From positions 1 to 34,016 of the forward strand of contig NZ_AOHZ01000090.1 in NCBI RefSeq assembly GCF_000337215.1: a DNA stretch of 34,016 bases, in the 5' to 3' direction. The position numbers and the translations under genes are program-made. Of the stretch, positions 1 through 7,484 are shown in pieces. Each line of letters begins with the position of its first letter. The first letter of the stretch is position 1. Below the pieces are notes generated by a model. The model ran no database searches, was not told the DNA's origin, and saw only the letters and a list, made by a program, of their open reading frames with translations. The DNA is from Natronolimnohabitans innermongolicus JCM 12255. Lineage in GTDB: Archaea; Halobacteriota; Halobacteria; Halobacteriales; Natrialbaceae.

Positions 1-17
1 ATGTGTATAAGAGACAG
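1..17 (+). other. Nextera transposase adapter remnant (not genomic)
   Basis: The first 17 bases read ATGTGTATAAGAGACAG, which is the Tn5 mosaic end used in Nextera libraries (AGATGTGTATAAGAGACAG) without its first two bases. The minus-strand reading frame of the neighbouring gene is sensible up to this point. This is untrimmed adapter at a contig end, and any start codon or TATA-like string inside it is meaningless. Confidence 0.96.
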
Positions 18-541
18 ATTTCGGTTCGCTCGCGCGCCGTCGAGATCGGAACGCGCTCCCAGGAGACCGGTCTGGACTCCCAGACCGCCCGATTGACGAG
101 TTCGTCCAGTTCGATCAGTGCTTCGTCCTCGAGCGGCGCCGTCTCGAGGGCGACCGCGACGCGATCCTCGCCGATCTCGAGGCCGGCGTAGATCGAGTCG
201 CCCTGCTCGAGGGGGAGACACCGCCTCGCGGCGCCGCGAAGGAGGTGACTGGCCGTGTGCGCTCGCATGCAGTACATCCGAAACGACCAGTCGATCGAAC
301 ACAGCACTCGGCTGCCGATCCGGAACGACGGCTCTGCGTCGAGTACGTGGACCTGCTCGCCGTCCTCGAGTCGGACGTCGACGACCGCCGCGTCGCCGAT
401 CGTCCCCCGGTCGGCCGGCTGGCCGTCGCTCGCCCCGTAGAAGTAGCTCGTCTCGAGCCAGACCCGGCGCCCGTCGACGGACGTCACCTCGGTCTCGAAT
501 CGCGTGGTGTAGGGCTCGCTGGCTGCCCGTTGTCCGGTCAT
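18..541 (-). CDS. alaX: Alanyl-tRNA editing protein (AlaX-like), truncated at contig edge
   Basis: Read on the minus strand from ATG 541, this gives 174 residues and runs off the genomic sequence at base 18. AlaX proteins are free-standing homologues of the AlaRS editing domain that hydrolyse Ser-tRNA(Ala) or Gly-tRNA(Ala). The N-terminal beta-barrel part is recognisable: a tyrosine-rich strand SYFYGASDGQPADRG (the family's FYpxGGQpxD motif), then the zinc site motif HTASHLL in the context MRAHTASHLLRGA. The second zinc motif (C-x3-H), expected near the C-terminus, lies beyond the contig edge. It is transcribed in the same direction as the MBF1 gene, 85 bases downstream of it. The family assignment is firm. 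The subfamily cannot be decided from the fragment. Confidence 0.85.
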
Positions 542-626
542 TGGGCTCACTCTCTCCCGAGCAATGAAAAGTCTGCTTGCCGAGACGGTCGTCGCGGGGT
601 GTCGCGGAGACGACGCGCGATCGGTG

Positions 627-1157
627 CTACTCGGCCAGTTCGACGTCCAGGTGCTCCTCGAGCGCGTCGATCAGGCCGCCGCCGATACCGGCCTGGGTCG
701 CGCGACCCTGTTCGACCGCGAGGATGTGCTTTTCGCGCGCGCCGAGTTCGTCGGCGAGTTCCTCGCGCTGGAGTCCCGCTTCCTGGCGGGCCTCGACCAG
801 TTTCTCGCCGTAGCCGGAGACGAGATACGGCAACGGGTCCTCGTCGTAGTTCGTCCCCTCTTTCTCCCAGTGTTCGGAGTCGCCGTCCCAGACGGGGTTG
901 GCTTTGGCGACGTTCTGGGCCGCCTTCTGCTTGCGGCTTGGTTCGTCGCGACCGCCGCTCGAGTCCTGCCCCTGTCCACGAGACCCGCCGCGAGACTGCG
1001 ACTGTTGTTGCGTGTCGTCGTGGGGCGCACAGTCCGGACAGACCTCGAGTTCGGCGCCGGCGACGCTCGCCAGTCGAAGCTTCTCGCTTTCAGCCCCGCA
1101 GAGTTCGCAGTTCGTCCCGCCGCCGCCGGTGGACGATCCGGTCGAATACTTAGCCAT
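627..1157 (-). CDS. mbf1: Multiprotein bridging factor, archaeal MBF1
   Basis: This 176-residue protein begins MAKYSTGS. A zinc ribbon near the N-terminus has two CxxC pairs (CELC and CPDC), then comes a long Gln/Ser/Arg/Gly-rich low-complexity linker, then a C-terminal Cro/CI-type helix-turn-helix (about residues 110-170, with VEARQEAGLQREELADELGA and a following recognition helix). This order is that of archaeal MBF1, a transcriptional coactivator family that links regulators to TBP. ATG 1157 was chosen over an in-frame ATG at 1181 because a TATA-like ATTTAAAA is centred 27-28 nt upstream of 1157, which suits a leaderless transcript. The upstream ATG would lie inside that box. Confidence 0.9.
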   Translation of the reverse strand: MAKYSTGSSTGGGGTNCELCGAESEKLRLASVAGAELEVCPDCAPHDDTQQQSQSRGGSRGQGQDSSGGRDEPSRKQKAAQNVAKANPVWDGDSEHWEKEGTNYDEDPLPYLVSGYGEKLVEARQEAGLQREELADELGAREKHILAVEQGRATQAGIGGGLIDALEEHLDVELAE

Positions 1158-1180
1158 GGTACCCTTTGGCAACTGTCGCA

Positions 1181-1188
1181 TTTTAAAT
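1181..1188 (-). promoter_or_regulatory. TATA box of the MBF1 gene
   Basis: ATTTAAAA on the minus strand is centred about 27 nt before ATG 1157. That predicts transcription starting at or next to the start codon, the usual leaderless arrangement in haloarchaea. Confidence 0.6.
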
Positions 1189-1251
1189 CACCGCCTCGAG
1201 CGCGGTCAGATCCGTGTGACCTCGGCGCAGGCGCCGAGAGAAAAGAAAGGG

Positions 1252-1260
1252 CTTTTATAA
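1252..1260 (+). promoter_or_regulatory. TATA box for tRNA-Leu
   Basis: TTTTATAAT lies about 47 nt before the mature tRNA 5' end. With initiation about 26 nt downstream, the precursor would carry a 5' leader of about 20 nt to be removed by RNase P. Confidence 0.6.
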
Positions 1261-1302
1261 TCACACTGGTTACGATTGAGTGCAGTAAGACAAAGACAGC
1301 GA

Positions 1303-1489
<187 letters not shown>

Positions 1490-1527
1490 ACGAAAACTAC
1501 TCGACACAGCGACAGGTTTTGGCGACA

Positions 1528-1819
1528 CAGCGTTGCGGGCGCTGTCCCGTAGGGGTCCGCCGATGAGCGATCGGCAGCGCCGATCGCGAATACCGTCGTG
1601 AAGCGGCGCGTGGCGCGAAGCGTCACGCGAATGCGAACGGCGTAGCCGTGAGCGGCGCGGAACGACGGCAGTTCGAATCCGGTCCCACGCATCGCAAGCG
1701 CGGGCGAAGCCCGCGAGACGCGAGGCGGCGAAGCCGCCGAGCGCAACGATGCAGGTGATGTAAACCCATCTCGGGATTGAAACATTTCCCCTCGTGGACA
1801 TCACCCACGCACAACTTCT
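1528..1819 (+). pseudogene. Degenerate second copy of tRNA-Leu 3' half and trailer
   Basis: This copy begins at the anticodon arm (CAGCG-TTGCGGG-CGCTG) and has no acceptor 5' strand or D arm, so it cannot fold as a tRNA. The loop triplet corresponding to GAG reads GCG. The variable arm is intact to CCGCCG at 1562. A 108-base block then separates it from the T-loop segment GTTCGAATCCGGTCCCACGC (1671-1690). The trailer repeats copy 1, with the loop of the second hairpin changed from GTT to GAA while the stem is preserved. It carries a further insertion of about 26 bases at 1759-1784. Two insertions in one non-functional copy indicate relic status. Confidence 0.8.
1563..1670 (+). repeat. 108-base hairpin-rich insertion in the tRNA-Leu relic
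   Basis: The block splits the relic between its variable arm and T arm. It is nearly all inverted repeats: CGATCGGC-AGC-GCCGATCG (1568-1586), a ten-pair stem centred on the GAA loop at 1617-1619 with one G-T pair, and ACGGC-GTA-GCCGT (1637-1649). CCGTCGT (1593-1599) also pairs with ACGACGG (1662-1668). It has no coding potential. It resembles a small palindromic element such as a MITE-like or REP-like unit. I see no clear target-site duplication. Confidence 0.6.
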
Positions 1820-1965
1820 GAGGAAACCGATACGACACAGCGATAGCGCTGTGTATGTCGGTTTCTTCGTATTCACGTCCTCAAGCGATGCGTCTCTCGA
1901 GTGTCAATACCCAGCGGGCGACCGCGGACAGTAACCGCTTTCCTGCCACAGTCAAACCCCGATAT

Positions 1966-2529
1966 ATGGAGTACGTTCCTCGAGAGCGCGTCACCGCTCT
2001 CACCGCCGTTTTGAGCGTCGTCTCGCTGGCGGTCGTCTTCGCCGCGGCGGGCGGCCGAATACCCTCGTCGACGGTACCGGCCGCACCGCAGTGGGTCCTC
2101 GATGGCATTCCGCATCTCAACGTCGCGATCAGCGCGGCGGCGATCGTGACGATCACGATCGGCTGGCGAGCGATCCGCCGGGGTGACGTCGACCGCCACC
2201 GCACCGCGATGATCGCCTCGTTCGGGCTATTCGCGGCCTTCCTCACGTTCTACCTCTATCGGTTGATCGCGACCGGCGGCCCGCAGCCGTTCCCCGGACC
2301 GGACGCCGTCCAGCAGTTCGTCTATTACCCGGTGCTCGCCGTTCACATTTTCCTGGCGATCGTCTGTATTCCGCTGGTCTACTACGCTCTCCTGCTGGCG
2401 TTTTCGCGCCCGATCGCAGAGTTGCGTCGGACCAGCCACGCCCGCATCGGCCGCTACGCCGCGGCCCTGTGGCTGATCTCGTTCTCGCTGGGTATCGTGG
2501 TGTACGTGCTGTTGCACGTGGTTTACTGA
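1966..2529 (+). CDS. DUF420 family membrane protein
   Basis: This 187-residue protein begins MEYVPRER. Five hydrophobic helices are visible: about residues 9-29, 47-67, 78-101, 115-147 and 157-187, the last ending at the C-terminus. Length, the five-helix plan and the spaced histidines at helix ends (HLN, HRT, HIF, HARIGR) fit DUF420 proteins. Some relatives of this family sit beside haem-copper oxidase and haem assembly genes, but no such gene is present here, so a respiratory role is only an inference. An upstream in-frame ATG at 1855 would add 37 polar residues overlapping the tRNA-relic repeats, so 1966 is preferred. The gene ends about 260 bases before the convergent purF, with triloop hairpins between. 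Confidence 0.75.
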   Translation: MEYVPRERVTALTAVLSVVSLAVVFAAAGGRIPSSTVPAAPQWVLDGIPHLNVAISAAAIVTITIGWRAIRRGDVDRHRTAMIASFGLFAAFLTFYLYRLIATGGPQPFPGPDAVQQFVYYPVLAVHIFLAIVCIPLVYYALLLAFSRPIAELRRTSHARIGRYAAALWLISFSLGIVVYVLLHVVY

Positions 2530-2695
2530 CGCGACTCGAGAGAACCAACCGCCGGTTTCGCGATGTGGAGGGAAATCACGAGGCACCGATCGCATCCGCG
2601 AGCGAACGAAGTGAGCGAGCGGGCCGACGACTGACCCGGAAGCCACGCCGTGCGCGGCTGAAGGGGAGAGAAGAGGCTTTTCGTCGAAGCTACGC

Positions 2696-2772
2696 GGGAC
2701 CGTCGGTCCCTCGCTGTCCGAGAGAGCGAAGCTCTCTCGAGATTTTCCCGAGGGTGCGCCTTCGGCGCACCC
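2696..2772. terminator. Three tandem triloop hairpins between convergent genes
   Basis: There are three perfect stems in 77 bases: GGGACC-GTC-GGTCCC (2696-2710), CGAGAGAGC-GAA-GCTCTCTCG (2719-2739) and GGGTGCGCC-TTC-GGCGCACCC (2752-2772). They lie between the DUF420 stop and the convergent purF stop and could protect or terminate both transcripts. Archaeal termination usually relies on T tracts, and the only one here is a short TTTT at 2743-2746, so a terminator role is plausible but unproven. The stems resemble the hairpins around the tRNA-Leu repeats. Confidence 0.45.
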
Positions 2773-2788
2773 GCAGAGGAAACGTTCG

Positions 2789-4300
2789 TTAGTCGTCCGC
2801 GGGCAGCTGCTGTCCGCCGATATCGGGGCGGCTCACGTCGCGGTCGGTCTCCTCGCCGTCGATGTCGTAGGGGTACTCGCCGGTGACACAGCCCAGACAG
2901 AGGTCGATGCGCTCCGTGCCGAGCACGTCGGCGACGGCATCGGTCGAGAGGTAGGCGAGGCTGTCAGCGTCGATCTTGTCGCGGATGTCGGCGGTCGACT
3001 TCCCGGCGGCGATGAGTTCCTCGCGGGTCGCCATGTCGATGCCCATGTAGCAGGGGGCGACGATCGCGGGCGCGCCGATGCGGACGTGGACCTCCTCGGC
3101 GCCGCAGTCTTTGAGCAACTGGACGAGTTGCGTCGAGGTCGTTCCGCGGACGATCGAGTCGTCGATGACGGTGACGGTCTTGCCCTCGATCGTCGATTTG
3201 ATCGGGTTCAGCTTCAGGCGAACGGCGCGTTCGCGCTCGTCCTGGGTCGGCATGATGAACGTCCGGCCGACGTAGCGGTTTTTCATCAGGCCCTCGGCGA
3301 ACTCGACGCCGATGTCGTCGTCGTCGCGTGGCTCGCCGTCCGCAGTCGTCTCGCCCGCCGCGTCGGCGTAGCCCGAGGCGAACGCGCGTCCGGAGTCGGG
3401 GACGGGCATGACGACGTCGGTCTCAACGCCGCTTTCCGCCCAGAGTTTGCGGCCCAGATTGCGCCGGGCCTCGTAGACCAGCGTCTCGTCGATGACGCTG
3501 TCCGGCCGGGCGAAGTAGACGTGCTCGAAGAAGCAGTGAGCCGTGTTCTCGTTCTCGATCAGCTGGTAGGAGTCGAAGCCCTGGCCGTCGTCTTGCAGGA
3601 CGACGAGTTCGCCGGGACGGACGTCCCGGACGAGTTCGCCGTCTAACGTGTCGATCGCCGCCGACTCGGAGGCGAGGATGTAGCCGTCCTCGAGTTCGCC
3701 GATACAGAGCGGGCGATTCCCCTGCGGGTCCCGGACGCCGAGGACGGTGTCGTCGTGGCTGATCGCGAGCGAGTACGAGCCGTGGATGCGTTGCATCGTG
3801 TGCTTGACCGCGCGCACGAGGTCCTCCTCTAACAGGTTGCGCGCGAGGTCGTGGGCGATGACCTCGGTGTCGCCGTCGCTGGTAAAAGCGTGGCCGAGCG
3901 CCGCGAGTTCGTCGCGGATCTCGTCGGCGTTGACGAGGTTGCCGTTGTGGCTCAGGCCGAGCGAGCCGCTCTTGAACGAGACGGAGAAGGGCTGTGCACA
4001 GGAGGAGTCGACCGAGCCCGCAGTCGGGTAGCGGACGTGGCCGATCCCCGTCGAGCCGTTGAGGACGTCAAGGCCGTCCTCGTCGAACGCCTCGCCCACC
4101 AGCCCCATCTCCACGTGGCTGTGTTGCTGGAAGCCGTCGTGGGTGACGATCCCGGCCGACTCCTGACCGCGATGCTGGAGTGCGTAGAGCGCATAGTACA
4201 ACGGTCGTGCCGCCGATCGACCGTCGAGTGAGACGCCGACGACGCCGCACTTTTCGGTCATTCCTGTTCGCCGGGGAGTCTCGCCCCGCCCATCAGTCAT
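2789..4300 (-). CDS. purF: Amidophosphoribosyltransferase (glutamine PRPP amidotransferase)
   Basis: This 503-residue enzyme catalyses the first committed step of purine synthesis: PRPP plus glutamine to phosphoribosylamine. The N-terminal Ntn glutaminase domain is clear: MTEKCGVVGV with catalytic Cys18, then ALQHRGQESAGI, and GHVRYPTAGS. The C-terminal phosphoribosyltransferase domain has the PRPP loop VIDDSIVRGTTS at about residues 375-388. The start could be ATG 4300 or ATG 4261, the latter placing Cys at position 5. A TATA-like ATTTTTATC centred 28 nt upstream of 4300 favours 4300, giving a 17-residue segment before the nucleophilic Cys that would have to be removed, as in other PurF propeptides. 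Divergent from the MutS-family gene. Confidence 0.95.
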   Translation of the reverse strand: MTDGRGETPRRTGMTEKCGVVGVSLDGRSAARPLYYALYALQHRGQESAGIVTHDGFQQHSHVEMGLVGEAFDEDGLDVLNGSTGIGHVRYPTAGSVDSSCAQPFSVSFKSGSLGLSHNGNLVNADEIRDELAALGHAFTSDGDTEVIAHDLARNLLEEDLVRAVKHTMQRIHGSYSLAISHDDTVLGVRDPQGNRPLCIGELEDGYILASESAAIDTLDGELVRDVRPGELVVLQDDGQGFDSYQLIENENTAHCFFEHVYFARPDSVIDETLVYEARRNLGRKLWAESGVETDVVMPVPDSGRAFASGYADAAGETTADGEPRDDDDIGVEFAEGLMKNRYVGRTFIMPTQDERERAVRLKLNPIKSTIEGKTVTVIDDSIVRGTTSTQLVQLLKDCGAEEVHVRIGAPAIVAPCYMGIDMATREELIAAGKSTADIRDKIDADSLAYLSTDAVADVLGTERIDLCLGCVTGEYPYDIDGEETDRDVSRPDIGGQQLPADD

Positions 4301-4323
4301 GGAAGTCAGTAGGGCACCCAGAC

Positions 4324-4332
4324 GATAAAAAT
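4324..4332 (-). promoter_or_regulatory. TATA box of purF
   Basis: ATTTTTATC on the minus strand is centred 28 nt before ATG 4300. It implies a leaderless transcript and decides between the two candidate starts. Confidence 0.6.
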
Positions 4333-4552
4333 CCCCGTGTTTGTGCTCTCAATCCAGCCGTCGTCGGTAGTCGATATCCATGTTTATGTATATGTTCGCG
4401 ATCAGCGGCGGAAGCGACGCCGTCGTCCGGTCTCGTGGTGATTCCCTCGAGCGAGTCGGCCGGCGTCGCGATGCGCCGCCATCGCCAGCGGTCGAGCGCG
4501 CCGGCCGATGGCACAGGTTGAAGGCGATTCCCTCGAACACCTCGAGTAGACT

Positions 4553-6373
4553 ATGCGACTCGAGGAGTACTGGGGCGTCGGGCCGAAGACCCGGGAGACG
4601 CTGACCGAGGAGTTGGGACGGGAGCGAGCGATCGAGGCGATCGAGAGCGGCGACGTTCGCGCGCTCGCTGACGCGGGACTGGCCCGCGGACGGGCGACGC
4701 GGATCCTGCGGCGAGCGACGGGCGGCGGCGGGATCGACGTGCTGGCGACGAGCGACGCGCGCTCGGCGTACAAGGAACTGCTCGATCTGGCGGTCGAGTA
4801 CGCCGTCACGCGACGCGCTGCGGATCGGATTCGCGTCCTGACGCCGCTGACCGACCGCGACGCTATGAACGAGCGCCTGGACGACGTCCTCGCGGCTCGA
4901 GACGCCTGGGCCGCCCTCGCCGAGGACGACCGAGCGGCCGTTCTCGCGGCCTACGAGCGGTACGACGAGCGCGAGGAGAGCGAGCACGCCGCCGTCGAGA
5001 CCGCGCTCGCCCTGCTCGAGGCCGGGGTCGACTCGGGGCCGTTCGACGCGGTCGCCGACCTCGAACGCGAGCGACTCGCGGCGGCGGCCGACGCACTGGC
5101 GGCGCTGGACGGCGACCGTGGGCGCGTTCGTGCGGGCGCCGACGAGGAACTCGACCGCCTGCGGGCGGCGCTCGGTACCGTCGAGGATATGGACGCAAAC
5201 GCCCTCGAACTGATCGACGAACTCCGTTCGGACGGCGTCCGGGACGTCTCCCAGTTCCGAGAATCGTTCGAGGACCACCTGCTCACCGAGACCGAAGTCA
5301 CGGTCGATCAGGTTCGCGACGCGATGCCGACCGACGCGACCGACGCCACGGATTTCGTGGGCGCGACGCTGCGAACCCTGCGAGGAGACCTCACCGCGGC
5401 GATCGACGAACGCGAGGCGGTCGTCGCCGGCGAGTTCGAGGCGACGCTCGAGGCGAACCGCGAGGCCGTCGATCAGGCCGTCGGCGCGGTCGACGACATC
5501 GCCTTACACCTCTCGCTCGCGCGGTTCGCGCTGGCCTACGACTGTACCCGGCCGACGTTTCGCGACGGGGACCGAGCCGCGGTGTCGGTCGTCGGCGCGC
5601 GCAACCTCACGCTCGCGACGCCCGACGCCGGCGATGGCGACGGCGGCGACGGCGGGCGGACACAGACTCAGACCGTACAGCCGATAACCTACGCGCTGGG
5701 CGACCACGGCGTGAGCGAGGTCCCCGTCGGCGTGAACGCGGTCCCCGGCGAGGAGCGCGTCTCGGTGCTCACCGGCGCCAACAGCGGCGGGAAGACGACG
5801 CTGCTCGAGACGCTGTGTCAGGTCGTCTTGCTGGCGATGATGGGACTACCCGTCCCCGCCGAGCGCGCGGAGGTGACGCCCGTCGACTCGCTCGTGTTCC
5901 ACCGCCGGCACGCGAGTTTCAACGCTGGCGTCCTCGAGTCGACGCTGCGGTCGGTCGTGCCGCCGCTGTCGACCGGCGGCCGAACGCTGATGCTGGTCGA
6001 CGAGTTCGAGGCGATCACGGAGCCCGGAAGCGCGGCCGACCTGCTGCACGGACTCGTCACGCTGACCGTCGAACGCGAGGCGCTGGGCGTCTTCGTCACC
6101 CACCTCGCGGACGATCTGGAGCCGCTGCCGACGGCGGCCCGCGTCGACGGCATCTTCGCTGAGGGGCTGAACCCCGACCTCGAGTTGCTGGTCGACTACC
6201 AGCCGCGGTTCGATACCGTTGGTCGGTCGACGCCGGAATTCATCGTCTCGCGACTCGTCGCGAACGCGGACGACCGGGGCGAGCGAGCCGGGTTCGAGAC
6301 GCTCGCCGAGGCGGTCGGCAACGACGTCGTCCAGCGGACGCTCGTCGACGCCCGCTGGGCGGAAGACGACTAG
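4553..6373 (+). CDS. MutS-family ATPase with N-terminal helix-hairpin-helix
   Basis: This 606-residue protein belongs to the MutS2/MutS5-like branch. Residues 1-50 (YWGVGPKTRETLTEELG and following) form a helix-hairpin-helix of the kind that binds DNA backbone. A long, acidic, helical core follows. The C-terminal MutS ATPase has Walker A TGANSGGKTT (residues 407-416) and Walker B MLVDEFEA (Asp483, Glu484), then a VTHL segment. There is no MutS1-type mismatch-recognition domain with a Phe-x-Glu motif and no C-terminal Smr nuclease, so canonical mismatch repair is not implied. Relatives are thought to act on branched or recombination intermediates, which is inference here. The 3' end is convergent with the DUF6735 gene, 41 bases away. 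Confidence 0.88.
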   Translation: MRLEEYWGVGPKTRETLTEELGRERAIEAIESGDVRALADAGLARGRATRILRRATGGGGIDVLATSDARSAYKELLDLAVEYAVTRRAADRIRVLTPLTDRDAMNERLDDVLAARDAWAALAEDDRAAVLAAYERYDEREESEHAAVETALALLEAGVDSGPFDAVADLERERLAAAADALAALDGDRGRVRAGADEELDRLRAALGTVEDMDANALELIDELRSDGVRDVSQFRESFEDHLLTETEVTVDQVRDAMPTDATDATDFVGATLRTLRGDLTAAIDEREAVVAGEFEATLEANREAVDQAVGAVDDIALHLSLARFALAYDCTRPTFRDGDRAAVSVVGARNLTLATPDAGDGDGGDGGRTQTQTVQPITYALGDHGVSEVPVGVNAVPGEERVSVLTGANSGGKTTLLETLCQVVLLAMMGLPVPAERAEVTPVDSLVFHRRHASFNAGVLESTLRSVVPPLSTGGRTLMLVDEFEAITEPGSAADLLHGLVTLTVEREALGVFVTHLADDLEPLPTAARVDGIFAEGLNPDLELLVDYQPRFDTVGRSTPEFIVSRLVANADDRGERAGFETLAEAVGNDVVQRTLVDARWAEDD

Positions 6374-6409
6374 CGTCGGTTCGTCCCGTCGGTATCGTCC
6401 CCGTCCGCG

Positions 6410-6415
6410 TTTTTT
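6410..6415 (+). terminator. T tract after the MutS-family gene
   Basis: A TTTTTT run lies 36 bases beyond the stop codon, in a short convergent gap, and its last base is the first base of the opposing stop codon. Oligo-T tracts are the known intrinsic termination signal in archaea. Confidence 0.45.
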
Positions 6416-7038
6416 CAGCCGCTCGAATCGTCGAATTCGGGTTCGTCCGGTCCGCGTCGGTCGCCGCGAGCGTTCGTCCCGGCGCGTCTCGAGTCCCGGT
6501 GGACGGCCCCGCGTCGATCGGGCGGCACGTACTCTTCGTCGACCGAGTCGGTTTCGCCGTAGGTGTAGAGGGTCCCACCCTCGTCTTCACAGACTCGCGC
6601 TTCGAGGTACGTCCGAGCTGCACGACGCGAGAGGACGCCCATCTCGACGACGTCGGCCAGCGTGGTCTTGGTGGCGCGAAACCAGGTTCTAACGCGTCGG
6701 TCGGCGCGCGCGTCGTCGACGGCGACGATCGCACCGCGGCCGCCGTCGCGGCCCTCGAGCCACTCGAGCCAGCAGACGCGGTAGGTGGAGACGCGGTAGT
6801 CGCTGCCCGGTTCGACGAGGTACAGCACCTCGTAGGGACAGGGATCGAGGTGGGCGGTGAGGATGCGATCGCGGTCGATCGCCGCCGCGAGCAGGGGTGG
6901 GTCGACGGCGCCGCCGGCGAGTGGCGTCTCGGCGCTGATGCGATCGGCGAACGTGACGGTATCGCCGCCCCAGTGGCTGTATCTGAGATCGTACCGCCGG
7001 TCCGGACGGCGGTACGCGACGAGGGCCCTATGTCCCAT
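6415..7038 (-). CDS. DUF6735 family haloarchaeal protein
   Basis: This 207-residue protein begins MGHRALVAYRRPDRRYDLRY, followed by SHWGG. I recall that N-terminal pattern as typical of a conserved haloarchaeal family (DUF6735) of unknown function. A conserved-looking stretch VLYLVEPGSDYRVSTYRVCW lies at about residues 70-90. The last 45 residues are charged and low in complexity and probably disordered. There is no signal peptide, membrane segment or catalytic motif. It is transcribed in the same direction as the small zinc-ribbon gene upstream, with a gap of about 147 bases. Confidence 0.7.
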   Translation of the reverse strand: MGHRALVAYRRPDRRYDLRYSHWGGDTVTFADRISAETPLAGGAVDPPLLAAAIDRDRILTAHLDPCPYEVLYLVEPGSDYRVSTYRVCWLEWLEGRDGGRGAIVAVDDARADRRVRTWFRATKTTLADVVEMGVLSRRAARTYLEARVCEDEGGTLYTYGETDSVDEEYVPPDRRGAVHRDSRRAGTNARGDRRGPDEPEFDDSSG

Positions 7039-7185
7039 CGCGATCCCCGAGCGAACACCGCGATCGGTTCCTCGTGGACCCCAGTCGGAGCGGAACGTGT
7101 GGGTCGGACTGCATCGACGGTGCTGGCCGCCTATCCGTACTTGAACCTGCGGATCGACGGACCGATCGCTCGGCCGTCGCGGCGA

Positions 7186-7353
7186 TCACTCCGTCCGAAA
7201 GTCGAACCCGCCGCGCTCGCGCATGTCGATCTCGCCGCACTCGGGACAGCGATCGTAGGCCGTGTCGAAAACCGCGTCGCAGGAGGGGCAGCGATACTCG
7301 ACCCCGGGGTCGTCGGGCGACAGCGTTTCCTTGAGTCGATCAAGCAGTTCCAT
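7186..7353 (-). CDS. Small zinc-ribbon protein (55 residues)
   Basis: The minus strand encodes MELLDRLKETLSPDDPGVEY, then RCPSCDAVFDTAYDRCPECG, then EIDMRERGGFDFRTE and a TGA stop. The two CPxC knuckles (CPSC and CPEC) 12 residues apart form a rubredoxin-type or zinc-ribbon site. Composition is acidic at the start, and the length suits the many tiny CPxCG zinc-finger proteins of haloarchaea, several of which act in regulation or stress responses. The function of this one is unknown. It lies between the DUF6735 gene and the divergent HAD hydrolase. Confidence 0.8.
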   Translation of the reverse strand: MELLDRLKETLSPDDPGVEYRCPSCDAVFDTAYDRCPECGEIDMRERGGFDFRTE

Positions 7354-7484
7354 CGCGCTGTCGTTCGGCCCGAGTCCGGGTCAGCAGCCGGCATGCAATT
7401 GCTACGCCGATCAGCGTCCGGCACGCGTTTCACCGAGGCCGACGAGCAAGAGGGAAACCGCTTCGGTACGTACTGTAACGGCGA

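Noticed and set aside
18-1157. Defence island or toxin-antitoxin system near the left edge
   Set aside because: The genes are AlaX and MBF1, both ordinary translation and transcription genes, and no nuclease, toxin or defence motif is visible.
1760-1783. CRISPR array
   Set aside because: Only one repeat-like unit, no second repeat at spacer distance and no cas genes.
1754-1820. C/D box guide RNA (GTGATGT as C box, CTGA as D box)
   Set aside because: The C box is imperfect, internal boxes are not convincing and the same stretch is better explained as part of the duplicated trailer.
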